Under the pieces are notes generated by a model. That model did no database searches, was not told the DNA's origin, and was given only the letters and a program-made list of their open reading frames with translations. Of a stretch of 64,000 nt of DNA, positions 1 to 10,738 are shown in pieces. This stretch comes from Cryptomeria japonica (lineage: Eukaryota > Streptophyta > Pinopsida > Cupressales > Cupressaceae), in contig NC_081409.1 of assembly GCF_030272615.1 (NCBI RefSeq), positions 475,995,573 to 476,059,572 on the forward strand. Direction: 5' to 3'. The position numbers and the translations under genes are program-made. Positions within the stretch are counted from its first letter, which is position 1. Every line of letters starts with the position of its first letter.

Positions 1-98
1 ATGTCACCACCCATAGAGGAACACTTATTCTTAGGGGCCCTGATTCTAAACCCGTTGCACCAACTCTGCAATACAACCTTATAGAGAATTTAGGGAGG

Positions 99-640
99 AT
101 GTCTGTGCAAATTTCTATACTTGATCTACTATGCCTATCCTCTGAGCATAAGGCTATCCTTGATAAAGTTCTTGCTACTGCTACGGTGCCTACAAACCTA
201 CATGTAGATCAATTTCAAGCTATGGTGGGACATATCACCTCTCCTCATACCCTCACTTTTACCAAGAATGGTGACTCATCCATTCAACAACCACATAATG
301 TGCCCTTACCATTGAATTCCTTGTCCATAGAGTCAAAATTAAGCGAGTTCTGATAGACAAAGGAGAAGTCTTAATATTTTCACTTTGAAATTGGTCACAG
401 AACTAGGGTCACTGAAAGTGTAGTTGATCCAAAGAAAAAGATTACTATAAAGGCATGTGATGAAGAGGAACACTCATCTAAGGGCTCAGTTACACTGCCT
501 ATCAAAGTGGGACCTATGGTGAAGGATGTTGTTTTCCAAGTCCTTGATCTCCCCCAAACCTATAATATTCTCCTTGGAAGGCCTTGGATCAATACAATGC
601 AAGATATACCTTCTATCTACCATCAACGTATCAAATTTCA
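99..640 (+). pseudogene. Element A gag-pol junction and aspartic protease remnant
   Basis: The frame at 99-353 resembles the linker before the protease in Tat elements. It leads into RVLIDKGE, where the protease active site (normally D-N/S-G) reads D-K-G. The frame is then broken, and the typical protease C-terminal motif ILLGRPWI follows near 560-590. The 584-919 frame carries the usual downstream segment (GVKLTIPGDPNPF). A protease of this type would cut the Gag-Pol polyprotein inside the particle. The changed active site and the stops make it non-functional. Confidence 0.7.
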
Positions 641-1089
641 CACAATGGAGTCAAATTAACTATACCAGGAGATCCAAATCCCTTTATGCATTACAATAAT
701 CTGAGTTCTAAGACTACATATATCATTCCTAGCAATTGTGAAGCACCTCCTTTCCAAGCATACATTGATCCTAAATCCTTAAGAGCATCTACCTCCAAAT
801 CCAATGAATATGAGATCAAAATAAAAGTAAAAGACCATAGAGTAGAGGAATATTCTATAAATCATTCTCTTTGCATTGGAAAGCTACCTTTTTCCCCTCA
901 CACTTATGGAAAACCATAAATGATTGAAACCAAATCAAACACCACTACTATGGTTTTCAAACCTACAATTTAAAAAAAATGTGGGGCTTTGTATGATGGA
1001 ATGGAAGAAGAGGATCTCTTGGGTTAGCTATACAAAGATGAAGATACAAAGAAAGAATAGATCACATAACCTAAAATCAAAATAGTAGC

Positions 1090-1235
1090 TGAGCAATGTG
1101 GAAAGGGAATGAAGATAATGAAAAGATATGGCTATGATGGTCACAATCCTCTTGGTTTACAAAAACAAGGTATACTTGAACCAATCAAACCTGATGGTGG
1201 ACATAAGGTTCCTAGTTTAGGATATGATACGTAGA
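1090..1235 (+). pseudogene. Element A G-patch-like segment
   Basis: The translation contains KGMKIMKRYGYDGHNPLG followed by LQKQGILEPI, which has the spaced glycine and aromatic pattern of a G-patch. G-patch modules between protease and reverse transcriptase are known in plant Ty3/gypsy polyproteins. A TAG follows soon after (about 1233), and the frame is not open across the whole PR-RT interval. Confidence 0.55.
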
Positions 1236-1612
1236 AAGATAAGACCTTGACTACTAAGGGTAACTTGAGTGAGGCAGGGGAGTCTTCTAATGCAACATAG
1301 ATTGCTGAGGAAGGTTCCATCAATGACTGATGATTTTATTGATATATATAACTGTGATTCTATTAATACCCTTGAGCTGTTCATAACCTTGAGCCTAATC
1401 ATGACCCTTTACCCCTTGTTCACCTGTAACTTATTGATTGGGACCAACCAGGACCACCCCAGTTGGATGTTTTTCAAAATGATGAGAGAATCATAAACTT
1501 TCTCAACACACGAAGCAACTTACCCCTCAGAGATCATAGAGATGGATTCACCATATAAATAAATAGTGCAAGTTACTTTGGAGAAGGTGTCGAGCCTTTT
1601 AGTTGTGAAATT

Positions 1613-2680
1613 ATGAAAAATATTAATAAGTTTTCTAGTGAGAACCATTTTGTGGCACTATTAGACCCCCAAAAAGTGAAAATAAAGGATGTATCCGAAG
1701 GTGAAAACCTCTCCGAGGTGCCTGAGGATGGAAGGCTTGAAACACTTCCCCTAGAATTATACCATAAGAAGTCTTCTATAATAGTGGAGAAGATAGTACC
1801 AGCAAACTTGGGCATAAAAGATAAACTAAGGATTATACATCTAGCAGAATCATTGACACCTGAAGAGAGAATAAAGTATATCCAGTTTTATAAGGAAAGA
1901 CAGGTTAATTTTGAATGGTCATATGCAGACATGTCGGGAATTGATCCTAATTTAGTTATGAATCACTTTTCTTTGTCACTAGGGGAAAAACCTGTCAAAC
2001 AAAAATTGAGAAAAATACATCCTCATGTGGCACTATTGGTAAAGGTAGAACTACAAAAGTTGCTAGATGCTAGATTTATAAGACCTATTGACTACGGCAA
2101 ATGGATTTCAAACTTGGTACTAGTTTTGAAACCTGATGGGAGTGTCTGTGTTTGCATAAATTTCAGATATTTAAATAAAGCTTATCCTAAAGTTGACTTC
2201 CCACTTCCGAATATTAACATGATAGTGGATCTTATAGTAGGACAAGAGATGTTGTCCCTCATGGATGGTTTCTCAAGCTATAATTAGATCTAAATTTCTC
2301 CTGAATATTAGATCAAAATAACATTCACTTGTCCTTGGGGAACCTTTTGTTGGAATATCATGCCCTTTGTGTTAGAGAATGTTAGAGCTACATATTAGTG
2401 TGTAATGGCCACTATCTTTCACGACATGATGCATATATATTTGAAAGATTATGTAGATGAATTGCTCATAAAATATTACACTAGGAAGGGACATTTAGAA
2501 ATCATGGATAAGATATTTAGAAGGTTGGAAAAATATAAAGTCCAGTTAAATCCAAAGAAATGTGTCTTTGGGGTAACCTCTGGGAAACTCCTGGATGTTT
2601 CATCTAAAGGAATTAAAGCTAACTCTACAAAAGTAAAAGCCATTCTTGAGATGCTAGCACCAAAGAATATCTATTAGCTG
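1613..2680 (+). pseudogene. Element A reverse transcriptase (interrupted)
   Basis: The first open part (1613-2287) ends with RT fingers and palm motifs, including FIRPIDYGKWISNLVLV, KPDGSVCVCINFRYLNKA and the catalytic-strand start LMDGFSSYN. Stop codons interrupt at 2285-2400. A second open part (2405-2677) carries YVDELL in place of the usual YVDD box and LNPKKCVFGV, the conserved thumb-side motif. This enzyme would copy element RNA into DNA. The stops and altered YVDD box show decay. Confidence 0.85.
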
Positions 2681-2827
2681 AGATCCTTGCAAGGAAAACT
2701 CTAGTCTATTTATCATTTTATAGCACTAGCAGACAAATTTCAACAATTCTAACATTTTCTACGTAAAAATATTTCATTCAGATGGGATGGCAAGTGTGAG
2801 CAAGCTTTTCAAAATATCAAAGAGTAG

Positions 2828-3180
2828 TTGATGTTACCACCAGTATTAGTACCTCTTGTAGATGAAAATCCTTTAATATTGTATATATCCACAAACACCA
2901 GAACACTGGGGGCACTTTTGGCACAACGTGACTCTAAAGGAAAAGAACATGCAATATATTATATCAGTCATACACTAGTGGGATATGAGCTCAATTACAC
3001 TCCTATTGAGAGAGTGTGTCTTGCTTTAGTTTTTGCATCACAAAAACTATGACATTACATGCTTACACACCAAAAAATATCATTGTAAATATTGATCTAC
3101 TTAAATATCTTCTGAGTAAATCAGCTCTTACAAGATGACTAGCTAAATGGGTCATGATTCTTAGTGAGTTTGAAATTGAA
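2828..3180 (+). pseudogene. Element A RNase H (first)
   Basis: The frame at 2828-3052 gives a typical Ty3/gypsy RNase H start: PLILYISTNTRTLGALLAQ, then IYYISHTL and the YTPIERVCLALVFASQKL helix. A stop at 3050 breaks it, and recognisable sequence (LLKYLLSKSALT, RLAKWVMILSEFEIEYV) continues to about 3185 with further stops. In a live element it would degrade the RNA strand of the RNA:DNA hybrid. Confidence 0.8.
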
Positions 3181-3299
3181 TATGTCAAAATAAAAGCAAT
3201 AAAATAACAAGATATAACAGATCAACTCGCTAATGCTCCTGTCATATATGATCATCCACTTATTACAGAGTTACCTAATGAGTTAATAATCAATATGGA

Positions 3300-3530
3300 A
3301 TCTTCACATCTATGGACTTTATATTTTGATGGCTCCTTCACACAAGGTGGTTCTGGCGCTGACATTCTCTTTGTCACACTGCAAGGGTACTGTATACCTA
3401 AGGCTTATAAGATATAGTTTCCATGTACCAATAACATTGCAGAATATGAATCATTACTCTCTGGACTCTGTATGGCTGTGCAATGGAAAATTCTAGAGTT
3501 GCGTGTTCTTGGTGACTCCTAATTCTAGAG
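3300..3530 (+). pseudogene. Element A second (archaeal-type) RNase H
   Basis: LWTLYFDGSFTQGGSGA is the first catalytic strand of an RNase H with the D of YFDGS. NNIAEYESLLSGL follows with the catalytic E, and then VLGDS with the third acidic residue. This is a separate RNase H fold lying between the first one and integrase. A second RNase H in this place is diagnostic of the Tat lineage. Stops at about 3416 and 3521 disrupt it. Confidence 0.8.
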
Positions 3531-3984
3531 AGGTTAATGATGATTATAAGACAAAAGATGAAAATATTACACCATACAAGAGAATGGTGGATTAATTCAA
3601 AGCTTACTTTACCACAATCACATTTGAGAAAATTCCTTGGGACAACAACATAGCATTTGATGCAATGGCTACAATCACATCTCTTCTAATAATGCCAAGT
3701 AATGCTAAATACTCTGTTCGTGGTTGAACTAGTCTTGGAGCCTACCTACAATGTACCACAATATGAAATGATATGTCTCATAATTGGTCCTAATTATCAG
3801 TGGTATGGAGATGTTTATGCCTACTTACATGATAATACCTTACCTCCTAATCTATCTAATAAAGTCCAAAAATCCTTTATTTGTTGAGCCTGTCGTTATG
3901 CCATTTAGTTGATACCTTATATTGTTGGGATCTCGATGGTACCTTACTTTGATTTCTTGAGTGTGACAAAGCCAAAACTACCTT

Positions 3985-5062
3985 GCAAGAGGTGCACAAA
4001 GGTATATGTGGGGCACATTCATGCGGTCCTACCCTAGCTAGAAAACTCTTGCGTACTAGTTACTATTGGCCTACCAAGGAGAAGGATTCTTATCAATTTA
4101 TCAAGAAATGAAAGCAATGATAGATACAAGGAGACTTGATACATGTGTTGGCATAGGAATTGCAACCAATTATTACATCTTGGCCTTTCTATTAGTGGGG
4201 ACTTGACCTCGTGTGTAAAATCCATCCACCCTCATCCAATGACCACAAATTCATCATCACTGCTACCGAGTATTTCATGAAATGAATTGAAGTCATTCCT
4301 CTCATCCATATCATCGATAAAAAAATTGCTACATTTATCCTAGATTACATCATATGCCAATATAGTGTCCCCCTTTCCATCATCACAGATAATGGTTGTC
4401 CTTTCAAGAATCAAGATGTCTGTGAGATTTGTGAAAAATTTCATATCCAACGCCATTTTTCAACACCATACTATCCTCAAGCTAATTGGTCAGGTTGAGG
4501 CCTCTAACAAAAATATCCTCAATCCTCAAAAAGATGGTTAATGAAACTAGTTGTGATTGACATATCTAATTTAACCCTGCCTTGAAGGCCTATCACACGA
4601 GTGTCCACATTCCCATAGGTGCCACTCCATACTCCATTGTTTATGGTGTTGAAGCTATATTGCCCATTGAGGTTGAGATATCTTCCCTACAGGTCTCTTT
4701 GTGCAACCTTATCAGTGATTAAGACTATAGATTCTCACACTTGCATGATTTAGAATTGTTGGATGAAAGAATACAAATTGCTTTTGATCACCTTAGAATA
4801 TATGAACAACGCATGTGCAGAGGTTACAACCACATAGTTAGTCTCACACATTTAAAGTTGGGTGATATTTTCCTTAGAGAAAACCAAAAAAATAAAAAAG
4901 ACAGAGAGAAAAAGGGCAAGTTTTAACCTAACTATCTAGGTCCATACATTATCACTTTTGTGTAATGGATCAGGAGCATATTAGTTGGCTACTCTAGAGG
5001 GTGAATCGTTTGACGATCCAATCAATAGAATTCACCTTCATAGGTTTTATGCCTGATCATTT
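3985..5062 (+). pseudogene. Element A integrase (zinc finger, core and C-terminus, broken)
   Basis: The zinc-binding region reads HKGICGAHSCGPTLARKLL followed by YYWPT. The catalytic core has GLDLV (first D), SIITDNGCPF (second D) and, after a frame change near 4490, VEASNKN (the E). The segment VHIPIGATPYSIVYG is a conserved post-core motif. The 4741-4926 frame carries the C-terminal part (LHDLELLDERIQIAF). A PNYLGPYIIT motif follows its stop, and HRFYA near 5040 marks the polyprotein end. Many stops are present, so it is inactive. Confidence 0.85.
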
Positions 5063-5247
5063 TGGAGAATTTCTTTATGACTTGAAAAAATACAAAAAAA
5101 AGAGAAATAGACATGGAAAAAATACAAAACAATGAGAAAAAGGCCTGAAAAAAATTGCCACTTTGGTGAAAACCTGGCAAACAGGTGTCTTATGACACAA
5201 AAAAGTGAAAAAATAAAAAAAATTAAAGAAAAATAATTTCTTCCTAT
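5063..5247 (+). other. Element A untranslated tail, left part
   Basis: A/G-rich, non-coding sequence after the integrase. It includes GGTGAAAACCTGGCAAACAG near 5166-5185. A similar phrase recurs at about 18534-18553, immediately right of element B, supporting the view that both sides belong to the tail of Tat-type elements. Confidence 0.6.
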
Positions 5248-8200
5248 TGGGATTCATAAATTTGAGTCAATTTGAGAGGCTCATTTCTAAATTTAGCTTT
5301 GCACTTTCAAATGAATACTTAGTGAATGAACTGGAGTGGTTTAGTTTGAAAAGGGATAAAATAGGGCTAGTTGATTATTAAGTGGTGAAGCCTTGGAATC
5401 TTATTGTACACCTTTCATTTAGCCTATGAAGTGTTCTAAAACTTTCAGATTTCAGTTTGGATCAATTTATCAAGTACCCATTTCAAGGGGTGAGTTGAAA
5501 GTCCATCATAGGTGCAAATGCAGATTTTACCAAGTGGCCTACTTTGAGGCTTTGCATTTCATGACTAGTTGATTGTCATGTTGAAATTCAAAGTGAATTG
5601 AATTCTATGCATATAGGTAAGTACACATGCTAAATTTCAAGTCCCTTTGAATCCATTTGCTCAGTTTGGTAAGCCCAATCCGTTTGCAATTTGTGTTGTT
5701 TGCATAAGTCCCTATTTTAGCACCTAGTCAGAGCCCTACTTTGCACATGTGTAAAAAATGCCCAGTTGAGTGTTATGTCAGAATGTTTATTCCAGGGTAT
5801 TTATTATATGAAAAAAAAGCCATGTTTCCAGTTTGAAGTCATAGCCAATCCGTTTGATCAGATTTCCAAGATGGTTTCTTGAGTCATTTTATTGAGTTTT
5901 CTGCACTTTCATTGTTAAATCTGTTAAAGTGGCTATTTTCATGAGCTCACCATTTGCATCTAGTCAAACTTTTGGTCGAACTAAACATTCCATAGTCTTC
6001 CTTGTACTTCAAAGTATCTATGCCCTAGATTTGGGGATCTACGGAGATCATTTGATATTTTTAGTAAAGGCATTTTGTGGTCCCTGCACATTGATTTTAT
6101 TAGGTTCATAGTGCTGACAGAGCCATTTGGTTATCTTTAACGATTAATATATCTTCACCCGGGATTCATTTTCAGAAATGGTTTGGCAGAGTGAATGCCT
6201 AAATATCAGACAGTATGCCTATCAGTTTGTGAAGTCCAGAAAGGTGTTATGACTAGTTTTAAAATTGCACCTTTGGGTTTAAATGCAAAAATGTGGCACA
6301 GTTGCCAGTGAGTTGTAAAACTCAATTCAATGATTAGAAAATTGTGCTGATCAACTCCAGAGGCATGTTCAAGGTGCCTGAGGCATTTCAAAGGTCAGTT
6401 GCATGAAAATGATTTTTTTTTTAGTCGGACCCATTTTGGGGCCCGACCTGGCTCATGCCCTTGCAGTGTTGGTTTTATGGGGAAAATGGTCTTAATTCAT
6501 GATAATGTATATAAATGCCAGCTCGAATGTGCATTGGCAATTTGGTTTATTGAGAGCTTGATGGACTATAGTAGACTTGATCCTTGATCCCCGAGATGGA
6601 GTATGTGGCGTAAGTTTTAAAACTTCCAAACAGATGCAATTGGCATAGTGCCAAAATCCTCCCTACCGTGTGTCTTTGTCCTGTGGTGTTGAAAAGGCGT
6701 TTCAAACCTTTCAACCAAATGCAAATGAAATGGGAGTGTGGCATGGTGAACCAATGGGTAAAGCATTCTAAACCATTCAACAAGTGCAAGTTGCTAGGTG
6801 TGAGCCAAATAGTCCCATCCCACGTGGCATGTTGAAAAGCCTTTGGAAACTACCAGCGCATGAAGCCCAACATTCTTTTGCGCAGTGGCTGGTATGTGTG
6901 TAGGTTTTAACTTCCAAATAGGTGTATTGCCAACAATCCATCCTCTCCTATGCAGTGGTAATGAAGGGGAGGGAATTTAATAAACATAAACTAAATGCAA
7001 GTGGTATGTGGTATGGGTAAAGGTATTATAAGCTTCCAAAAAGTTGAAGATGGGAGGAATGTGGGAATTGAAAAGACCAAGAAACTTCCAACAACAAATG
7101 CAGTCCTCCCTCCTCCTGCATGATGTTTTATGAGCTTTCAAATTTAATGCAATTTGCAGAGGCATTAAAGCCATCATCTCATGCATTTAGAGGAAGGGCT
7201 CAGAAATTGTCAAGCAGATAAACTGCCAGGCCTAGGCTATATATCCCACATTGGCTGTGCAAAGGAACATTTTGGTATTTAAATGCTAAGACACACATAT
7301 CCATAGTGTCAAAGCTTTGAGGATTTTGACACAAAGTGCAAGCTTGGCAACCGGTAGACCCCACATGCATGCAAAAATCTTGAGGCACCCAGGTTTTGCA
7401 GTAAAAAGGAGAATTAACCAGCGAGAAAGTTGAGAAAGATCAGATGATCATCGCTATACCGCAACTTGAAAAATGCTTGATGGTTAACCCTTGCAACTTG
7501 GTAACTAAATGGTGGGCCTGAAAGGTGAGCAACTCATGTGTTAAAGATCGAGCAAGTTTGAGGCAGATCAATGATTGTCACTATATCACAACAAAAAGAT
7601 GTGCGACGGTTAACCCCTATGACATGGCGACTGACGAGGTGGTAGTCTAGCTCGTGGGTCCAAGTGGCAAGATTGGTAAGGCGGTGGTCCAGTGGTGGAT
7701 AGGTGGCAGATGAGGTATCATCCTAGTGGACCTATGAGTGAATCACAGGGTGCCATGTGGCAGGGCACAAAGGGTAAAATGGACCAAAAATACAAATTAA
7801 TTCATATAGTCCCGACTATTGTAAAAAATAAAAAATTTAAATGATTGGTGAGCATGAGACATTAATTCGCCTAAGGGGTATTTTTTACCCAAATATGCAA
7901 GTATTTTATGTCGTTGGAAAGCTCTCAAAATGAGAAATTTAGTTTTGCTATCAGTTTCAACAGATCTCAGATATTTTGAGAGCAATTTCTATGGGCATGA
8001 AGCAAATATTTATTTTTCAGTTGGAGAAAGAGGACACTTGGCAAATGGTGATGCAGATCTGATCTTTTCCCTCCTCTTTATATTCTCAATTCTTCTCTTT
8101 TGTAATGGTTCCATAATTTTTTGAAAAAGGCTCCAAAATTCTGTGTTTCCAGTTCTAAATTTCTTTTCCAAGTTTGTAAAATTCTAGGGGTCTTTTCAGG

Positions 8201-8973
8201 GTATAGAGTTGTTTTTTAGTAATTGTAGATTGTTTCATAGTTGTAGGTTTTACTTGTTTAAGGCATGAGTATATTTCACATAAAATTGTCTCAAAATATG
8301 TACTTCTTTATTACAAATTAAATCCTCAAGGAGGCTGGAATTTGTCATCTCAAGGAGATTGTTATGATTGTTTGTATGTATTTTTTAGTGAAGAGTTTAA
8401 ATTTTGTAATCAATCATAAATAATGAAATATGTATCCAAGATCTTATGATTTTGTGAATGAGTTGAGTAATGCATTGGTATGAGGTATTGATGGATGAAT
8501 ATTTTATAATGAAAATAGATTTGCAGTTAAGATTTGCATTTTGTAGTTCTGTGTGTGACTCCATTTCCAATGAACAAGGCACCGGTCTTTGAAGAATTTG
8601 GGATATTTTCAGAATCATATAAGTTTAAAGAAATCTATTTCCCTTTATATTTTGGGGGTTGTGTCCTATTCATTTCAAGCTCTTATTCATCCATTACTTG
8701 TACAGATCTAGTCAATCTGTAGTATTTTCTAACTTGTTGAGCTTGTGGAATTATCTATCTGCTTATTGTTTGATGCTGCCATATGTTTGTAACTGGTTGT
8801 ATTTTATGCATCAAAGGGTGTCCCCCCCCTAGGTCTAGAAGCCTGAAGTGTAGGAGGATCATTAGGGTCCTATGTTATGTTGTCCAGGTCGTGAAGTATT
8901 TCATAGATTGAAATTGGCCATTTCACAGATCAATTGCAGGTGAATTTGGGTTAACCAATTTTGGTGAATAACA
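5248..8973 (+). repeat. Element B left (5') LTR
   Basis: It begins TGGGATTCATAAATTTGAG, ends GGTGAATAACA, and is 3726 bp long. It matches 12640-18522 along its full length, apart from the 2167 bp added there by a solo LTR and its target duplication. It has no coding sequence of its own; short minus-strand frames in it recur in the other LTR only because the LTRs are copies. The left boundary is where similarity stops. It may be a truncation rather than the true LTR start (see the polypurine tract at 12536). Confidence 0.8.
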
Positions 8974-8977
8974 AAAA

Positions 8978-8997
8978 TGGCATCTCTGCTAGGGACC
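8978..8997 (+). other. Element B primer binding site candidate
   Basis: TGGCATCTCTGCTAGGGACC lies four bases after the LTR end. It resembles the TGGCGCC/TGGCGAC...GGGGA sites used by Tat/Athila-group elements. The orientation agrees with the plus-strand gag. Confidence 0.6.
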
Positions 8998-9922
8998 AAA
9001 TTGTTATAAATGTTTGATTGATAAGGTTAGAAGTTGAATTTATTCCTTGTCTTGTCAATTTAATATCCAACCAGTCTGTCCATTGTATATACACAGAGTT
9101 GAAAGTGATTTTATGGTGAAGAGAGTGTTCCTTTTTCTAGATATGTAGAATGATATGTTATTTCATGTCATATTTTATGAAGGAGTAACAGTAAATTCAT
9201 GTTGCTAAGTTGTGAGCAAGTCCTTGTAGCTGTATGCAATTTTTCCCCAATTGCTTATTGGGTGGCGACTTCATGGTTCATACCAGTGTTGAATGTCTAT
9301 GCAATTAGTATTGCATAAGGTTTTTATGGTTTGATATATAGTGCAAAGATATGGGTTATCACTGCTAATGCAGATTTACACATAAATTCTTCATCATAGA
9401 AGTTTGATAAGAAAGTGCAGTAGAAAGATACACATAGATTTGGTGTTAATTTTCCAAATCCATATGTTTGTGGCCTGGAAGAGTGTTTATTGCAGCAGAT
9501 TTGAAGAAGGGTAAGTAATGAATTATAGGAGAACAACTCTTTGTTGTTCAAAATTGTTCCTCTATGCAAGAGGTGGCGACTCTGAGGTAAAAGAACATGC
9601 TGAAAGTTGAAGTCAATCTTTAGATCTAAAAGAGTTTATGGCTGCAAATTATCTAGGTACAGTCAGATATTTCAATACATAAAATGTGTTTTGGGGTATT
9701 TGAAAAGAGAAAAATAGTTTCCCTATCTAGTGTTTTCCACTTGTTGAAAGGGAAGAAGATTAAATATATTTGCATATTCAAAGTGTTGTAAGTTTCAATC
9801 TTATATGTTTTCCTATGATATGCAAATATCCATGAGCTTTATGTCAAAAAGTGAAGAAGATAAATCTGTAGCTTGACATATTTGTAAGTTGTTGAATTTT
9901 TGTGTGGGGTTGTATATGAAGT
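8998..9922 (+). other. Element B leader
   Basis: About 920 bases between the primer binding site and gag. I see no open frame of note and no repeat. It is presumably the untranslated leader containing packaging signals. Confidence 0.45.
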
Positions 9923-9973
9923 TTGAGAAGTCACAATGTGCAGTCAATTATTTCAGCCCCAATTTATTCACAT

Positions 9974-10738
9974 ATGACCATGTCCAGTAAACTAGAACAA
10001 CCATGCAATAGGAAAGGTTTCAGCATGAAGTATTATGTTGCTCTAAGTTTCAAAGATATTCCGGGTTACCCAAATCTTATACCCATAGAAATTAGAAAGA
10101 ATTTGCCAATATTTAGTGGGAAGCAATCAGAATCATCACATCTACATTTGAAAAGATTTTCAGACTTGATGGGAGATTTTGAGGTTTGTTAAGAAGATGT
10201 GTGCATGAAATTATTTGTCCAGTCACTGAAAGAGGATGCAAGAGATTGGTTCTCTTTTTTGCTAGCAAATTGTATTTCCTCATGGGATGAATTAACAGTT
10301 GACTTTATGGCCCAATTTGCTGAAAAAGTGAGTGATTATGATATGCTGAGAGGATTCATGTATACACAAATTAGGGAAGATGGATTGGTACCGGCATTTA
10401 ATATTAGATTTTCACAAATATTGTCCAATATTTCCAACAAGTATAAGTTTAATGATGGAGCATGCTTGGAGATTTATATGAGTGTTTTTGAAAAGAAGAT
10501 GGGTTTCTTATTAAGAGACAAGGAACCCAAAACTTTGCATGAAGCTTTTAACATAGCTAGGGACATTGAAAACAATTTAAATTTGGGATCTCAAAGAAAT
10601 TTTCGTCTGATGCTGCTTCTTGTCAAAATATCTTCAATGGTGAAAGTAGATGTGAAGTTGGGCAAAACATTCTTTGTCAAGGTATGTCAAGCTTTGTTGT
10701 TCAAAATGGTCTTGTTGATATATGTGATTCAAATTTAA
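9974..10738 (+). pseudogene. Element B gag (one in-frame stop)
   Basis: The open frame begins upstream of 9974 without an ATG; the first in-frame ATG is 9974. It carries the retrotransposon gag fold: NLPIFSGKQ, then VCMKLFVQSLKEDARDWF, then ISSWDELTVDFMAQFAEK, and a C-terminal helix EAFNIARDIENNL. Gag would form the virus-like particle in the cytoplasm. A single TAA at 10190-10192 splits the frame. No CCHC zinc knuckle is present. After about 10604 this frame loses its protein-like character, while the -1 frame continues into the acidic ORF. Confidence 0.8.

Larger units (their letters stand above)
1..5247 (+). mobile_element. Element A: degenerate Tat-lineage Ty3/gypsy retrotransposon, pol region (5' end outside window)
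   Basis: The domains read in order on the plus strand: end of gag/protease linker, protease, G-patch-like segment, reverse transcriptase, RNase H, a second RNase H, integrase zinc finger, integrase core and integrase C-terminus. The order PR-RT-RH-INT is Ty3/gypsy, and the second RNase H is the hallmark of the Tat lineage. Every domain carries stops or frame changes, so the copy is dead. The 3' part of the same element appears to continue after element B, at 18523, and to end in an LTR from 20294. The 5' LTR and most of gag lie before the window. Confidence 0.85.

Noticed and set aside
6547-7388. Minus-strand frames recurring at 16095-16936
   Set aside because: They recur because both lie in LTR copies of element B; they lack protein motifs and have no codon signal.
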